Source of the DNA: Blautia sp900556555
GTDB taxonomy: Bacteria > Bacillota > Clostridia > Lachnospirales > Lachnospiraceae
Direction: 5' to 3' (one strand)
DNA length: 64,000 bases
Assembly (NCBI GenBank): GCA_964250615.1
Contig: CAXUGM010000015.1
The notes beneath the pieces are model-generated. The model made no database searches. It saw nothing but the letters and a program-made list of their open reading frames with translations, and was not told the origin of the DNA. Each line of letters begins with the position of its first letter. Position 1 is the stretch's first letter. Shown here piece after piece: positions 51,847 to 60,780 of this stretch. The translations under genes were made by a program, and so were the position numbers.

Positions 51847-52598
51847 TGGAGAGAAAAAAGATTGCTCTGATTACCGGTGCTACTTCTGGAATGGGCAGGC
51901 AGTTTGTCTTGCAGATTCAAGAGGCGTATCCGTGGCTGGATGAAATCTGGGTGATAGCCAGAAACCGGGAGAAACTGGCAGTGCTGCAAGAGGAAGTTCA
52001 TGGTATCAGAAGTTTTCCTATGGACATCACCAGCCAGGCAGAGCTTAGAATCCTACAGCGGGTGTTGGAAGAAGAGAACCCTAAACTGCAATTTCTGGTA
52101 AATAGTGCCGGAGCCGGGATTCAGAAAGAGGTTGAGGATACCGAGGTGGCAGATTTATGGAATATGACACAGTTAAATGTTTCAGCACTGACGGCTGTGA
52201 CAGGAATCTGTCTTCCGTACTGTGCAAAGGATTGCCAGGTAATTTGCCTGGCAAGCGGGGCAGCCTTTGTCCCACAGCCGGGATTTGCTGTTTACGCAGC
52301 AACAAAAGCATATGTGCTCAGCTTTTCCAGAGCGTTGAGACGAGAGTGGAAAGGGCGGCTGACTGTTACAGCAGTGTGCCCAGGCCCTGTCGATACTCCT
52401 TTTCTCGAAAAAATGGGAGGAAAAGAGCATATGCCAGCCTATAAGAAATGGTTCCTGGCAAAACCAGAAGCTGTGGTAAAAAAAGCGTTGAAGGACAGTG
52501 CAAAGGGGAAAGAACTTTCTATATATGGGATTTCCGTCAAGGCTTTGCACATATTGTGTAAAATCATTCCGCACCGTTTGATTTTGAGATTTCTGTGA
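51846..52598 (+). CDS. Short-chain dehydrogenase/reductase
   Basis: A 250-residue NAD(P)-dependent oxidoreductase. The Rossmann motif TGATSGMGRQ is at residue 10, followed by NSAGAG, and the catalytic Tyr and Lys in YAATKAYVL with Ser in CLASGAAF. Substrate unknown. Its ATG shares a base with the YgiQ stop (TGATG). Confidence 0.9.
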   Translation: MERKKIALITGATSGMGRQFVLQIQEAYPWLDEIWVIARNREKLAVLQEEVHGIRSFPMDITSQAELRILQRVLEEENPKLQFLVNSAGAGIQKEVEDTEVADLWNMTQLNVSALTAVTGICLPYCAKDCQVICLASGAAFVPQPGFAVYAATKAYVLSFSRALRREWKGRLTVTAVCPGPVDTPFLEKMGGKEHMPAYKKWFLAKPEAVVKKALKDSAKGKELSIYGISVKALHILCKIIPHRLILRFL

Positions 52599-52622
52599 CA
52601 GAAGAAAAGGAGACATTAAAGA

Positions 52623-53240
52623 ATGAGCAGTTCAAAAAAGAAAATCAAAAAAGGAGATTACGGATACATCAAGGCTCAGCAAAAAAGGCAGGTATTATAC
52701 ACCGTTCTTGCGTTTCTGGCTCCGCTTTCCGTATTTTTTACTGGCTTATATATTAACCGAACCAGGAATTCTGTGTTTACCGTTATAGCCGTTGTTGCCT
52801 GTCTCCCTGCATGTAAATTTGCTGTTACCATGATTATGCTGTTTTTGCAGAAACCCATGAATCCATCGGATTATCAGACCATTGAAAAACATAAAAAAGG
52901 ACTGGTATGTGCTTATGAACTGGTGATTTCTGCTTATGAAAAACAGTCCTATATAGATTCTCTGACTGTGTGCGGGAATACGGTAGTTGGCTATACCAGC
53001 CGGACAAAGACAGATATTCCTTTTATTGAGAAGCATATTCAGACGATCCTGCGTCAGAATGGATATTATGTCACGGTGAAGATTTTCAACAGGCTGGCTG
53101 ATTATACAGGGCGTCTGGATACCATGTGGGAGCACAGAGAGGCACTGGAAAAGGATATTAAATTCCGGCCTGACCCACAGGAGCCGAATTTAACAAGAAA
53201 CGAAGCAATTATGCGAGTGATTTATGCTATTTCCCTCTAG
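52623..53240 (+). CDS. Membrane protein of unknown function, 205 aa
   Basis: Residues 1-22 are basic (SSSKKKIKKGDYGYIKAQQKR). Two membrane spans follow at about 25-46 and 53-76, joined by a short polar turn. The remaining 125 residues are soluble. I do not recognise the fold. It lies in the packed operon between the SDR and RluA-type genes with a strong AAAGGAG site upstream. No catalytic motif seen. Confidence 0.75.
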   Translation: MSSSKKKIKKGDYGYIKAQQKRQVLYTVLAFLAPLSVFFTGLYINRTRNSVFTVIAVVACLPACKFAVTMIMLFLQKPMNPSDYQTIEKHKKGLVCAYELVISAYEKQSYIDSLTVCGNTVVGYTSRTKTDIPFIEKHIQTILRQNGYYVTVKIFNRLADYTGRLDTMWEHREALEKDIKFRPDPQEPNLTRNEAIMRVIYAISL

Positions 53241-53250
53241 GAGACAAGAT

Positions 53251-54255
53251 ATGAAACAATTAGTAATGAAAGACATAGAAAGCGGGCAGCGCCTGGATAA
53301 GTTTTTGGGGAAGTATCTGAAAGAAGCTCCCAAAAGCTTTATCTATAAAATGCTCCGCAAGAAAAATATTGTATTAAACGGAAAAAAAGCAGACGGAAGT
53401 GAAAAGCTGGAAGCAGGAGACGAGATTAAATTGTTTCTTTCTGAGGATACACTGAAAAAGTTTTGCGGTGAGACAAAAGAAGGAGTGTGTGGCAGTCTTG
53501 ATGTGGTCTATGAAGATGAGCAGGTGCTGTTTATTAATAAACCGGCAGGAATGCTCTCCCAGAAGGCATCCAGGGAAGATGTCTCTCTGGTAGAATATTT
53601 GACCGGCTATTTATTAGAACAGGGAAGCCTCTCAAAAGAAGATTTGCAGACCTTTCATCCAGGTGTGTGCAACAGGCTTGACAGGAACACCAGCGGTCTG
53701 GTGGCAGCAGGAAAAACCATACAGGGACTTCAGGTTTTATCAAAGGCATTTCAGGAGCGGTCCCTTCACAAATATTATCTGGCACTTGTTGCTGGAAAGC
53801 TTGAAAAACCGGCTCATATCAAAGGGTTCTTATGGAAAGATGAAAAACGGAACAAAGTCATGGTCTTAAAAGAGCAGAAACCAGGTAGTTTGCCAATCGA
53901 GACAAAATATGAGCCATTGGAAACCGGAAAGGGAATCACACTTTTAAAGGTACAGCTTCTTACCGGGCGTTCTCATCAGATCAGGAGTCATCTGGCAAGT
54001 ACCGGGCATCCGGTAGTGGGTGACTGGAAATATGGGGAAGAAAGGCTTAACCGGAGATATAAGGAAACTTATGGGCTGACAAACCAGCTTCTTCATGCCT
54101 GGCAGCTTGAATTTCCAGAAACCATGAAAGAGTTACCAAAACTTGCCGGAAGAACCATTACAGCAAAGATCCCCCAGGAGTTTCAGAAGGTGTTAAGGGG
54201 AGAAGGATTATGGAAAAAAATCCTGGAAGAAAATAAGGAAGAGGTAGGAACATGA
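53251..54255 (+). CDS. RluA-family pseudouridine synthase
   Basis: A 334-residue pseudouridine synthase of the RluC/RluD type. An N-terminal S4 domain (GQRLDKFLGKYLKE) is followed by the catalytic domain with Asp in CNRLDRNTSGL and the block LLTGRSHQIRSHLASTGHPVVGD. Substrate is probably 23S rRNA. The ATG at 53251 is preceded by AGGAGA at 8 bp; the longer frame at 53224 lies in the previous gene. Its stop overlaps the signal peptidase start by 4 bp. Confidence 0.94.
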   Translation: MKQLVMKDIESGQRLDKFLGKYLKEAPKSFIYKMLRKKNIVLNGKKADGSEKLEAGDEIKLFLSEDTLKKFCGETKEGVCGSLDVVYEDEQVLFINKPAGMLSQKASREDVSLVEYLTGYLLEQGSLSKEDLQTFHPGVCNRLDRNTSGLVAAGKTIQGLQVLSKAFQERSLHKYYLALVAGKLEKPAHIKGFLWKDEKRNKVMVLKEQKPGSLPIETKYEPLETGKGITLLKVQLLTGRSHQIRSHLASTGHPVVGDWKYGEERLNRRYKETYGLTNQLLHAWQLEFPETMKELPKLAGRTITAKIPQEFQKVLRGEGLWKKILEENKEEVGT

Positions 54256-54788
54256 AAGAACCAGCAGGATCCTCTGTATGGAAGGAATTTATGGAATATT
54301 TAAAGATGATTATTTTTGTGGTGATCGTGGTTTTGATTGTGAATAATTTTTTGCTGATCAATGCGAAAATACCTTCAGAATCCATGGAACAGACCATTAT
54401 GACCGGAGACCGTGTGTTTGGAAACAGGCTGGCCTATCTGTTTGATAAGCCTAAACGGTTTGATATCGTCATTTTTAAATATCCAGATCATGAAAAGGAA
54501 TTATTTATTAAACGAATTATCGGAATGCCGGGAGAAACGGTGGAAATCAGAGATGGAAAAGTCTATATTGACGGGGCAAAAGAACCTCTGGATGACAGTT
54601 TTACACCTGAGGAGCCTCTTGGAGACTATGGACCTTATGTTGTTCCGGAAGACAGTTATTTTATGCTGGGCGATAACAGGAATTATTCTAAGGATTCCAG
54701 ATTTTGGAACAACCCCTATGTGGCAGAAGACAAAATTCTTGGAAAAGCAGTGCTCCGCTATTTCCCAGGAATTAAACTTTTGAAATAG
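54252..54788 (+). CDS. lepB: Signal peptidase I
   Basis: Cleaves signal peptides from secreted proteins. The 178-residue protein has an N-terminal membrane anchor (about residues 18-36), the catalytic Ser44 in PSESME, the catalytic Lys87 in FIKRIIGMPGE and the C-terminal block GDNRNYSKDSRFWN. This is the Gram-positive single-anchor type, acting on the outer face of the membrane. It starts inside the end of the previous gene. Confidence 0.95.
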   Translation: MKEPAGSSVWKEFMEYLKMIIFVVIVVLIVNNFLLINAKIPSESMEQTIMTGDRVFGNRLAYLFDKPKRFDIVIFKYPDHEKELFIKRIIGMPGETVEIRDGKVYIDGAKEPLDDSFTPEEPLGDYGPYVVPEDSYFMLGDNRNYSKDSRFWNNPYVAEDKILGKAVLRYFPGIKLLK

Positions 54789-54803
54789 GAGTGGCAGTGA
54801 GGC

Positions 54804-55340
54804 ATGGCAACGTGGAATTCAAGAGGGCTTAGAGGATCTGCCCTGGAAGAATATATCAACAGAACCTGTGAACAATACCGAGAAAAGGGGTTGGCATTGA
54901 TACAAAAAGTGCCCACTCCCATTACTCCGGTACGGATTGACCAGGAAAGCAGGCATATTACCCTGGCTTATTTTGAGAAAAAAAGTACCGTGGATTATAT
55001 TGGTGCAGTGCAGGGGATTCCGGTATGTTTTGATGCAAAGGAATGTGCCTGCGACAGTTTCCCCCTCCAGAATATACATGAGCACCAGGTGGCATTTATG
55101 AGAGATTTTGAGAAGCAGCAGGGGATAGCTTTTTTGATTCTCTATTTTTCTCACAGAGATGAGATTTACTATATGCCGTTTAGGCAGGTGGAGCAGTTCT
55201 GGGAAAGAGGGCAAAATGGAGGAATCAAACATTTTAAATACAGTGAGCTTTTCCCCCAGTGGTTTTTGAAACGTTCCGGAAATATCCTGGTTCCGTTTCT
55301 GGAGGGAATCCAGATGGATTTGGATGAGAGAGCAGAATAG
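54804..55340 (+). CDS. recU: Holliday junction resolvase RecU
   Basis: A 178-residue endonuclease that cuts four-way junctions in Firmicutes and takes the role of RuvC. Catalytic residues lie in TVDYIGAVQGIPVCFDAKE, with Asp and the Glu-x-Lys pair, and NSRGLRGSALEEY is the family start. The last ~20 residues are acidic. It works with ruvAB at 25.1 to 26.7 kb. It lies 16 bp after the signal peptidase gene. Confidence 0.93.
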   Translation: MATWNSRGLRGSALEEYINRTCEQYREKGLALIQKVPTPITPVRIDQESRHITLAYFEKKSTVDYIGAVQGIPVCFDAKECACDSFPLQNIHEHQVAFMRDFEKQQGIAFLILYFSHRDEIYYMPFRQVEQFWERGQNGGIKHFKYSELFPQWFLKRSGNILVPFLEGIQMDLDERAE

Positions 55341-55355
55341 GAATGGGAAAATTTC

Positions 55356-55384
55356 TTGACAAATGAGAAATTGCAGAACATACT
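55356..55384 (+). promoter_or_regulatory. Promoter of the malic enzyme gene
   Basis: TTGACA (55356-55361) with CATACT (55379-55384) at 17 bp. The -10 is weak; an alternative TACTAA at 55381 would give 19 bp. Confidence 0.55.
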
Positions 55385-55442
55385 AAAGATAGCATCAAAG
55401 TAAGGATAGGGAAAGGAACAGCAAGTAAAGGAGAACAGCAGA

Positions 55443-56615
55443 ATGGATAAAAAAGAATTTGCATTAAAGCAGCACGAAGCGTGGAAGGGAAAAATCGAGG
55501 TCATCAGCAGAGCCAGCATAGAAACTCCAGAGGAATTGTCTGTGGCCTATACACCAGGTGTAGCAGAACCATGCCTGAAGATTTCTGAGGATGTGGATCT
55601 GTCTTATAAATATACAAGAAGAGGCAATATGGTAGCGGTTGTGACAGACGGTACTGCGGTACTGGGTCTGGGCGATATCGGTCCAGAAGCAGGAATGCCG
55701 GTCATGGAAGGAAAATGCGCTTTATTTAAAGCCTTTGGTGATGTGGACGCATTTCCTCTTTGCGTTCGCTCCAAGGATGTAGATGAGATTGTAAAAACTG
55801 TAAGTCTTCTGGCAGGAAGTTTCGGTGGCGTGAACTTGGAAGATATTTCTGCTCCGAGATGTTTTGAGATTGAAAGAAAGTTAAAAGAATGCTGTGACAT
55901 TCCGATTTTTCATGATGACCAGCATGGTACCGCAGTCGTAACGGCAGCAGCACTAATCAACGCATTAAAAGTAGTTGGAAAGAAGCTGGAGGAAGTAAAA
56001 GTGGTAACTTCCGGTGCAGGTGCAGCAGGAATCGCTATTATTAAACTGCTGGTAAGCCTGGGACTGAAAAATGTGGTTATGTGTGACCGTCAGGGTGCAA
56101 TTTATGAAGGCCGTGAAAACTTAAATGCAGAGAAAATGGAAATGGCAAGAATTTCAAATCAGAATAAGGAAAGAGGAACCCTTCAGGAAGTTTTAAAAGG
56201 TGCAGATGTGTTTATCGGTGTGTCTGCTCCAGGCACTGTGACAGAAGAAATGGTTCAAAATATGGCTGAGAAACCGATTCTTTTCCCAATGGCAAACCCG
56301 GTACCAGAAATCATGCCGGAACTGGCAAAAAAAGCAGGTGCAGCCGTGGTAGGCACAGGAAGAAGTGATTTCCCGAACCAGATTAATAATGTTCTTGCAT
56401 TCCCGGGTATTTTTAGAGGTGCTTTAGATGTAAGAGCCAGTGATATCAATGATGAGATGAAAGTTGCAGCAGCATATGCTATTGCAGGATTGATTCAGGA
56501 GGAAGAATTAAATCCAGAGTATATCATTCCAAATCCATTTGACAAGCGTGTGGCAAAAGCAGTTGCAGAGGCAGTTGCAAAGGCCGCAAAAGAAACTGGG
56601 GTAGCCAGGATTTAA
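55443..56615 (+). CDS. NAD-dependent malic enzyme
   Basis: Oxidative decarboxylation of malate to pyruvate, 390 residues, the short bacterial form without a C-terminal phosphotransacetylase domain. Visible motifs are AYTPGVAEPC, GDIGPEAGMPVMEGKCALFKAFG, the metal/active-site HDDQHGTAVV, and the NAD-binding TSGAGAAGIAIIKLL. FPNQINNVLAFPGIFRGALD is the usual C-terminal block. It stands in a transcript of its own, with a terminator after the stop. Confidence 0.95.
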   Translation: MDKKEFALKQHEAWKGKIEVISRASIETPEELSVAYTPGVAEPCLKISEDVDLSYKYTRRGNMVAVVTDGTAVLGLGDIGPEAGMPVMEGKCALFKAFGDVDAFPLCVRSKDVDEIVKTVSLLAGSFGGVNLEDISAPRCFEIERKLKECCDIPIFHDDQHGTAVVTAAALINALKVVGKKLEEVKVVTSGAGAAGIAIIKLLVSLGLKNVVMCDRQGAIYEGRENLNAEKMEMARISNQNKERGTLQEVLKGADVFIGVSAPGTVTEEMVQNMAEKPILFPMANPVPEIMPELAKKAGAAVVGTGRSDFPNQINNVLAFPGIFRGALDVRASDINDEMKVAAAYAIAGLIQEEELNPEYIIPNPFDKRVAKAVAEAVAKAAKETGVARI

Positions 56616-56638
56616 GAAGTAAAAAAGTAAGGCAGAGC

Positions 56639-56666
56639 AGACAGAGGATTGTAGGCTCTGTCTTTT
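56639..56666 (+). terminator. Malic enzyme terminator
   Basis: The arms AGACAGAG and CTCTGTCT (8 bp) with a 9-nt loop, followed by TTTCT. The T tract is modest. Confidence 0.7.
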
Positions 56667-56689
56667 CTGAAATGTAGACAGGAGAGATT

Positions 56690-57289
56690 ATGGCAAAAAA
56701 AGTATATGCAGTAAAAAAAGGTTTGAAGACAGGTATTTTCAGTACATGGGAGGAATGTAAAAAACAGGTTCATGGTTTTCCGGGAGCCCAGTATAAAAGT
56801 TTTCCTACCATGCAGGAGGCAGAGGCTTATTTGGGAAGCAGCGAAAATCTGATTTCACAGCCAGAACAGGATGAAGATGCTTGTATCGCTTATGTGGATG
56901 GGAGTTTTGATGCTGCTAAGAATGCGTATTCCTATGGTTGTATTCTGCTGTATCAGGGCAGCAGAAGAGAGATGAGCAAGGCATTTTTTGGTACGGAAGA
57001 TGTGAGTATGCGGAATGTGGCAGGCGAACTGGAGGGGGCAATGGCTGCAATGCAATACTGTGAGCAGAATAACATCAGAAATCTTCATTTATATTACGAT
57101 TATCAAGGGATTGAGTCCTGGGCAACCGGAGAGTGGAAACGGAATAAGCCAGGAACAATCCGTTACAAAGAATTCTATGACAAACTGAAAAACGTGCGGG
57201 TGCGTTTTCATAAGGTCAAAGGACACAGTGGAGTAGAATTGAACGAAGCTGTGGATCAATTGGCGAAGGCGGCTCTTGGTATTCAGTAA
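56690..57289 (+). CDS. Ribonuclease H with an N-terminal hybrid-binding domain
   Basis: A 199-residue RNase HI-type protein. The N-terminal ~50 residues are a viroplasmin/RNase H1 hybrid-binding domain (KVYAVKKGLKTGIFSTWEECKKQVHGF). After a short linker the RNase H domain runs from about residue 63. Its catalytic residues are Asp in AYVDGSFD, Glu in GELEGAM, Asp in YYDYQGIE and Asp in NEAVDQL. It degrades RNA in RNA-DNA hybrids. Confidence 0.92.
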   Translation: MAKKVYAVKKGLKTGIFSTWEECKKQVHGFPGAQYKSFPTMQEAEAYLGSSENLISQPEQDEDACIAYVDGSFDAAKNAYSYGCILLYQGSRREMSKAFFGTEDVSMRNVAGELEGAMAAMQYCEQNNIRNLHLYYDYQGIESWATGEWKRNKPGTIRYKEFYDKLKNVRVRFHKVKGHSGVELNEAVDQLAKAALGIQ

Positions 57290-57323
57290 GAGTTGAGAAC
57301 ATAATAGACAACAAAAACAATAA

Positions 57324-57386
57324 TTTGTTTGAAAATTTAAACAAAGACAAATCAGTTTTTATGTGATATACTAAATATAGTATATC
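57324..57386 (+). promoter_or_regulatory. HPr-like gene promoter with two inverted repeats
   Basis: AAGACA (57344-57349) and TATACT (57367-57372, in a TGATATACT extended -10) are 17 bp apart. The -10 lies in the dyad GATATACTA-N4-TAGTATATC (57365-57386). A second dyad, TTTGTTT-N8-AAACAAA (57324-57345), lies upstream of or over the -35. Both could bind regulators. Confidence 0.6.
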
Positions 57387-57445
57387 ATGGAAAAAGTTTC
57401 ATGGGATATGGGTGAATGCAAAAAAAGAATTGGGGAGATGAAGCA

Positions 57446-57727
57446 ATGGTAAGCAAAAAAGTAACAATACTGAATCCGTCAGGATTGCATTTGAAAAATG
57501 CCACGATTCTGTCGAACAGTGTATTGAAGTATCGTTCTCTCATACAGTTTATGTATGAGGAAAATGATGTGCAGGGTATCGCAAATGTGAAGAGTATTTT
57601 AAGTATCCTTGCAGCAGGAATTTGCCAGGGACAGACCATAGAGGTGACTTGTTCCGGTGAAGATGAAGAAGAAGCACTTCAGGCAGTAGTTGATGCCATA
57701 AACAGTGGATTGGGTGAAAAAATTTAG
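57446..57727 (+). CDS. HPr-like phosphocarrier protein, divergent
   Basis: A 93-residue protein of the PTS HPr family. The active-site His is at residue 15 in GLHLKNA, where canonical HPr has GLHARPA, so the Arg and Pro after the His are replaced by Lys and Asn. A Ser in NVKSILSILAAG matches the regulatory Ser46 of Firmicute HPr. It may carry phosphate from enzyme I, act mainly in regulation (as Crh), or do both. Its gene has its own promoter with two dyads and a terminator. The ATG at 57446 has GGGGAG 9 bp upstream. Confidence 0.8.
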   Translation: MVSKKVTILNPSGLHLKNATILSNSVLKYRSLIQFMYEENDVQGIANVKSILSILAAGICQGQTIEVTCSGEDEEEALQAVVDAINSGLGEKI

Positions 57728-57746
57728 GGTGTGTAAAGCAAAATGA

Positions 57747-57781
57747 AAAACTGTCAGGCTATGGGGGTCTGGCAGTTTTTT
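57747..57781 (+). terminator. HPr-like gene terminator
   Basis: AAAACTGTCAG and CTGGCAGTTTT pair along 11 bp (one G-U) followed by TT; the arm itself supplies the T tract. Confidence 0.8.
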
Positions 57782-57791
57782 AAAGCATTTC

Positions 57792-57820
57792 TTGAGTTTT
57801 TGCTAGGAATCCCGTATAAT
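57792..57820 (+). promoter_or_regulatory. Promoter of the cyclophilin gene
   Basis: TTGAGT (57792-57797) and TATAAT (57815-57820) with 17 bp between, 39 bp before the start codon. Confidence 0.75.
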
Positions 57821-57859
57821 AAATCTTATGATTCAAATTGACAAAAAGGAGACAGACCA

Positions 57860-58495
57860 ATGAAATTAAAAACATGGGCAGGAATTTTTGCAGCAGGAAT
57901 TCTTTCGGTTTCTCTTTTAGCCGGATGCAATTCCCAAAAAGAAGAGGCACCAAAAGAGGAGCAGACATCCAAATCTGAGGCTGTAGATTTAGAAAACCAG
58001 GAAACCATACAGGCAGAAATCAAAGTGAAGGATTACGGAACCATTATGGTAGATTTATATCCGGAAATTGCTCCTATCACGGTTGAAAACTTTGTAAAGC
58101 TGGCAGAAGACGGATTCTATGATGGTCTTACCTTTCACCGCATTATAAAAGGATTTATGATTCAGGGCGGTGATCCAAAAGGAGATGGTACCGGAGGAGC
58201 GGAAGAGACCATCAAGGGAGAGTTTTCCAAAAATGGCGTGGAGAATCTTCTTTCTCATAAACGTGGTGTTATTTCTATGGCACGCTCTCAGATGCCGGAC
58301 AGTGCAAGTTCCCAGTTTTTTATTGTGCATGAAGACAGTACCTATCTGGACGGAGAGTATGCAGCATTTGGTTGTGTGACGGAAGGTATGGATGTGGTAG
58401 ATAAAATCTGCGAAGAAGTCACCGGGCAGGATCAAAATGGAATGTTGCCGAATGAGAAGCAGCCGGTGATTGAGAGCATTACAGTGAAAGAATAG
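57860..58495 (+). CDS. Cyclophilin-type peptidyl-prolyl isomerase, lipoprotein
   Basis: A 211-residue protein with a lipoprotein signal (LLAGC, lipidated Cys23), a charged linker, and a cyclophilin domain from about residue 52. Catalytic residues lie in FHRIIKGFMIQGGDPKGDGTG and in the MARS..PDSASSQFFI block. It acts outside the membrane and may help fold exported proteins. AAAAGGAG lies upstream of the ATG. Confidence 0.94.
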   Translation: MKLKTWAGIFAAGILSVSLLAGCNSQKEEAPKEEQTSKSEAVDLENQETIQAEIKVKDYGTIMVDLYPEIAPITVENFVKLAEDGFYDGLTFHRIIKGFMIQGGDPKGDGTGGAEETIKGEFSKNGVENLLSHKRGVISMARSQMPDSASSQFFIVHEDSTYLDGEYAAFGCVTEGMDVVDKICEEVTGQDQNGMLPNEKQPVIESITVKE

Positions 58496-58519
58496 TGTTT
58501 AAAATAGGAGGAAATGGTA

Positions 58520-58822
58520 ATGGTACATCATATTGTTATGTGGAAATTTAAACCTGAGGTAGAGGAAAACAGAAAGCCGGAATTAAAGAAAGCAATGGCA
58601 GAGAATTTAAAAGGACTGGTAGGAAAAGTGCCGGGACTTTTGACTGCCGAATTTGTGGAACTGCCGCTTGCTTCCAGTACCCATGATATTGCACTGGTTA
58701 CAACCCTGGAAAAGGCAGAGGATGTTGCAGTTTACGGAGCTCATCCAGAGCATGTAAAGGTCGCGGATACCTTTGTACGTCCTTTTGTAACAGAAAGGGC
58801 CTGCCTGGACTATGAAGATTAA
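58520..58822 (+). CDS. Dabb family stress-responsive alpha/beta-barrel protein
   Basis: A 100-residue ferredoxin-like fold protein. HHIVMWKFKPEV at the start and the THDIALVTTLEKAEDVAVYGAHPEH block are typical of the Dabb family, which forms dimeric barrels of unknown function. The ATG at 58520 is 8 bp after GGAGG; the ATG at 58514 is only 2 bp from it. The next gene begins inside its last codons. Confidence 0.9.
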   Translation: MVHHIVMWKFKPEVEENRKPELKKAMAENLKGLVGKVPGLLTAEFVELPLASSTHDIALVTTLEKAEDVAVYGAHPEHVKVADTFVRPFVTERACLDYED

Positions 58823-59681
58823 TTCTTTTTGCATCTCCTGCCTGGTTCAGGCACAGGCAAGAAACATACAGAAATTTGAAGATGAAGAGAAAAAATCCCG
58901 TTATATGCGTGAACTCTTTAAGCTTTTATTGGACAGTGACCCAGAGCTTTCAGCACCTGCACTGCTGGAGCCTGTCACTAAATTATATGAATCCTATTGG
59001 GGTTCACAAGAAGGATTTCAGGCAGAGAAAAAATCCTTTAATGATTTCCTGCTTTCTATGGAAGAAGAACTGGAAAAGAAAATCCGGAGCACCAAAGACC
59101 CTCTGGCTACAGCCCTTTGTTATGCCCGCCTGGGAAATTATATTGATTTATCTGCACTGTCCGATGTTTCTACAGAAAAGTTATTGGAGTTGTTTGCAAA
59201 AGCAGAAGAAGAATCTCTGGATGCAGAAGAATATCAGCATTTCCTTCAGGATTTAAAGCATGGGGAATATCTGGTTTACCTTACAGATAATTGTGGGGAA
59301 GTGGTGCTGGATAAGCTGGTGATCAAGCTTTTGAAAGAACAATATCCGAAGCTTCGGATTGAAGTCCTGGTGAGGGGAATCCCGGTGACCAATGATGTAG
59401 ATATAGAAGATGCAGAATATGTGGGATTGACAAAACTTGTTCCCGTATTTGGAAATGGAAGCGGAATTGCAGGGACAGAGCTTTCTAAAATCAGCCGGGA
59501 AGCCAGGGAAAAGCTAGAACGGGCAGATGTGATCATTGCAAAAGGACAGGGGAATTTTGAAACCATACATACCTGTGGTTTGAATATTTATTATCTGTTT
59601 TTATGTAAATGCGATTGGTTTATGCAGCGTTTTCATGCAAAACATTTACAGGGAATGTTTGTAAACGAAACAAGAATTTGA
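58812..59681 (+). CDS. DUF89 / ARMT1-like damage-control phosphatase
   Basis: A 289-residue protein. Family residues lie in YLTDNCGEVVLDKL (Asp, Asn) and KGQGNFETIHT (Lys). DUF89 members hydrolyse phosphometabolites, often unwanted sugar phosphates, with a bound metal. An N-terminal Cys pair, CISC, is found in many bacterial members. The start overlaps the Dabb gene by 11 bp, with no ribosome site seen, so translation is probably coupled. Confidence 0.9.
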   Translation: MKINSFCISCLVQAQARNIQKFEDEEKKSRYMRELFKLLLDSDPELSAPALLEPVTKLYESYWGSQEGFQAEKKSFNDFLLSMEEELEKKIRSTKDPLATALCYARLGNYIDLSALSDVSTEKLLELFAKAEEESLDAEEYQHFLQDLKHGEYLVYLTDNCGEVVLDKLVIKLLKEQYPKLRIEVLVRGIPVTNDVDIEDAEYVGLTKLVPVFGNGSGIAGTELSKISREAREKLERADVIIAKGQGNFETIHTCGLNIYYLFLCKCDWFMQRFHAKHLQGMFVNETRI

Positions 59682-59701
59682 AAGAGAACAGGAGTGTTTG
59701 A

Positions 59702-60715
59702 ATGAACATGGTAAGACTTGGAAAAACAGAGCTTCAAGTAAGCAAAAATGGATTCGGAGCACTTCCCATCCAGAGAATAACAAAAAAGGAAGCCGTATAT
59801 TTACTTCAGAAAGCATTTTATCATGGCATCAATTATTTTGATACAGCGAGAGCCTACTCTGACAGTGAGGAAAAGCTTGGAGCAGCGTTTCATTATGTGA
59901 GAGAAAAACTGATCATCAGTACCAAAACAGCAGCTCAGGATGTAAAAGGATTTTGGGCGGATCTGGACGATAGTTTGCAAAAACTGGGAACAGATTATAT
60001 TGATATTTATCAGTTCCACAATCCTGCTTTTTGCCCGAAACCAGGTGATGAAAGTGGTCTTTATGATGCAGCACTGGAAGCAAAAGCACAGGGAAAAATC
60101 CGCCATATTGGAATCACCAACCACAGACTGGCTGTGGCAAAGGAAGCCATTGCTTCTGGATTATACGAAACCTTACAGTTTCCATTTTCTTATCTGGCAT
60201 CCCCGGAAGAATTTAAGTTGGTGGAGGTATGCAAGGAAGCTGATATGGGATTTATCGCTATGAAAGCACTGTCAGGAGGATTGATTCATAATTCTGCCTG
60301 TGCATATGCGTTCATGAACCAGCCGCAGTTTGCACATGTGGCACCTATCTGGGGCATGCAGAAGGAATCTGAGCTGGATGAGTTTCTGGCTCATGCTGTC
60401 TGTCCGCCAGTATTAGATGAGAATCTCCAGGCTGAGATTCAGAAAGATATTGAACAGCTTTCCGGTGAGTTCTGCCGTGGCTGTGGCTATTGTATGCCGT
60501 GTCCAGCAGGGATTGAGATTAACAACTGTGCCAGAATGAGCCTGATGCTCAGAAGAGCACCAGAAGCAAACTGGCTGTCAGAAGAATGGCAAGAAAAAAT
60601 GGCGAAGATTGAAGACTGTCTGCACTGTGGCCAGTGTATGAAAAAATGCCCTTACGGACTGAATACACCAGAGCTTTTGGCAAAGAATTATGAGGATTAT
60701 AAGACGTTTTTATAA
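59702..60715 (+). CDS. Aldo/keto reductase with C-terminal 4Fe-4S ferredoxin domain
   Basis: A 337-residue oxidoreductase. The aldo/keto reductase barrel (about 1-260) shows FDTARAYSDSEEKLG with the catalytic Asp and Tyr, LIISTK with Lys, and FHNP near the active site. The C-terminal ~75 residues have two Cys clusters, CRGCGYCMPCPAG and CLHCGQCMKKCPYG, for Fe-S centres. It may thus use ferredoxin as well as nucleotide. Known clostridial proteins of this type are not assigned a substrate. Confidence 0.9.
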   Translation: MNMVRLGKTELQVSKNGFGALPIQRITKKEAVYLLQKAFYHGINYFDTARAYSDSEEKLGAAFHYVREKLIISTKTAAQDVKGFWADLDDSLQKLGTDYIDIYQFHNPAFCPKPGDESGLYDAALEAKAQGKIRHIGITNHRLAVAKEAIASGLYETLQFPFSYLASPEEFKLVEVCKEADMGFIAMKALSGGLIHNSACAYAFMNQPQFAHVAPIWGMQKESELDEFLAHAVCPPVLDENLQAEIQKDIEQLSGEFCRGCGYCMPCPAGIEINNCARMSLMLRRAPEANWLSEEWQEKMAKIEDCLHCGQCMKKCPYGLNTPELLAKNYEDYKTFL

Positions 60716-60724
60716 ATTGATAGT

Positions 60725-60774
60725 AACACAAAGGGAGATGGCACATGGGTGTCACTCCCTTTGTGTGTTATTTT
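60725..60774 (+). terminator. Terminator after the aldo/keto reductase gene
   Basis: AACACAAAGGGAG and CTCCCTTTGTGTGTT pair along 13 bp, followed by ATTTT. It marks the left border of the accessory region. Confidence 0.85.
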
Positions 60775-60780
60775 ACAGAT

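Noticed and set aside
57324..57345. Palindrome before the HPr-like gene as a Rex operator
   Set aside because: Rex sites have TTGTTAA and TTAACAA with total length 18 bp; here the centre is two bases longer and does not fit.
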